This document shows positions 5,643-5,769 of a stretch of 5,769 nt of DNA, in pieces (within the stretch, counting starts at the first letter, position 1; each line of letters begins with the position of its first letter). The notes beneath the pieces were generated by a model. The model was given only the letters and a program-made list of their open reading frames with translations. It was not told the DNA's origin and did not search any database. The stretch spans positions 1-5,769 of the forward strand of contig JBOHCT010000227.1 of the NCBI GenBank assembly GCA_050699055.1, given 5' to 3'. This stretch comes from JBOHCT01 sp050699055. GTDB lineage: Bacteria > Actinomycetota > Actinomycetes > Streptosporangiales > JBOHCT01. The translations under genes were made by a program, and so were the position numbers.

Positions 5643-5769
5643 TGGACCGCCCCGGGGATCTTGGAGGCTGTGAGCTTTGGGAGGATGAGGGCTCATGGCA
5701 TCTGCGAAGGCTTACCCCGCGGAGCTGCGGGAACGTGCGGTGACGATGGTGTTTGATCTGCGCGCTGAG
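5643..5769 (+). mobile_element. Left end of an IS3-family insertion sequence (partial, runs off the window)
   Basis: The last part of the window encodes the start of an IS3-type OrfA. About 50 bp before its ATG is TGGACCGCCCCGG at 5643, followed by TTGGAGG at 5661-5667. This begins with the TG expected of IS3-family ends and has the CCCCGG/GGAGG layout I associate with actinobacterial members. The right end, orfB and the target duplication lie outside the window, so the boundary at 5643 is an estimate. The insertion leaves the Prim-Pol-like gene intact, entering about 50 bp after its stop. Confidence 0.55.
5695..5769 (+). CDS. IS3-family transposase OrfA, N-terminal 25 residues (partial)
   Basis: Twenty-five codons are visible with no stop before the edge. 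The translation starts MASAKAYPAELRERAV and continues TMVFDLRAE. The YPxELRERAVxMV pattern is the hallmark start of IS3-family OrfA, whose helix-turn-helix binds the IS ends; the catalytic DDE domain would be in orfB, made by programmed frameshifting in intact elements. GGAGGAT (5680-5686) lies 8 nt before the ATG and is a good ribosome binding site. Whether the element is complete cannot be seen here. Confidence 0.8.
   Translation, partial: MASAKAYPAELRERAVTMVFDLRAE

Overview
The window is GC-rich with strongly GC-biased third codon positions, and its protein families (a GlgB branching enzyme of actinobacterial type, an XRE-TPR regulator and a stand-alone Prim-Pol-like protein) point to a high-GC actinomycete, most likely a filamentous one of the Streptosporangiales/Streptomyces type. 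The genus cannot be fixed from this sequence alone.

Layout. Positions 1-61 probably hold the 3' end of an upstream plus-strand gene. It is followed at 20 nt by a complete glgB (82-2265, +), the glycogen branching enzyme with all GH13 catalytic residues present. A 301-bp gap (2266-2566) separates glgB from a convergent minus-strand pair. The gap carries three degenerate 40-bp copies of a GTCTGA-bounded repeat (2289-2455) and a possible bidirectional hairpin region. The minus-strand pair is a long XRE-type helix-turn-helix regulator with a TPR-like C-terminal region (3030-4622) and an overlapping GNAT acetyltransferase (2567-3043), which should be co-transcribed and translationally coupled. A 316-bp AT-richer divergent intergenic region (4623-4938) follows. 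It contains two inverted pairs of CAAGGT/ACCTTG half-sites and candidate promoters on both strands. Divergent from the regulator is a 217-aa protein of the 'bifunctional DNA primase/polymerase' (Prim-Pol N-terminal domain) family (4939-5592, +), which seems to have lost its catalytic acidic residues. The window ends inside the left end of an IS3-family insertion sequence (about 5643 onward), with the first 25 codons of its OrfA.

How the parts may work together. GlgB is housekeeping carbon-storage metabolism and is unrelated to the rest. The regulator, the acetyltransferase and the divergent Prim-Pol-like gene look like one small accessory module. The regulator plausibly binds the CAAGGT sites between the two transcription units, repressing itself and perhaps controlling the Prim-Pol-like gene. 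The function of that module is unknown; I found no CRISPR array, tRNA or rRNA. The most unusual items are the operator cluster, the 40-bp repeat trio and the apparently inactivated Prim-Pol fold.
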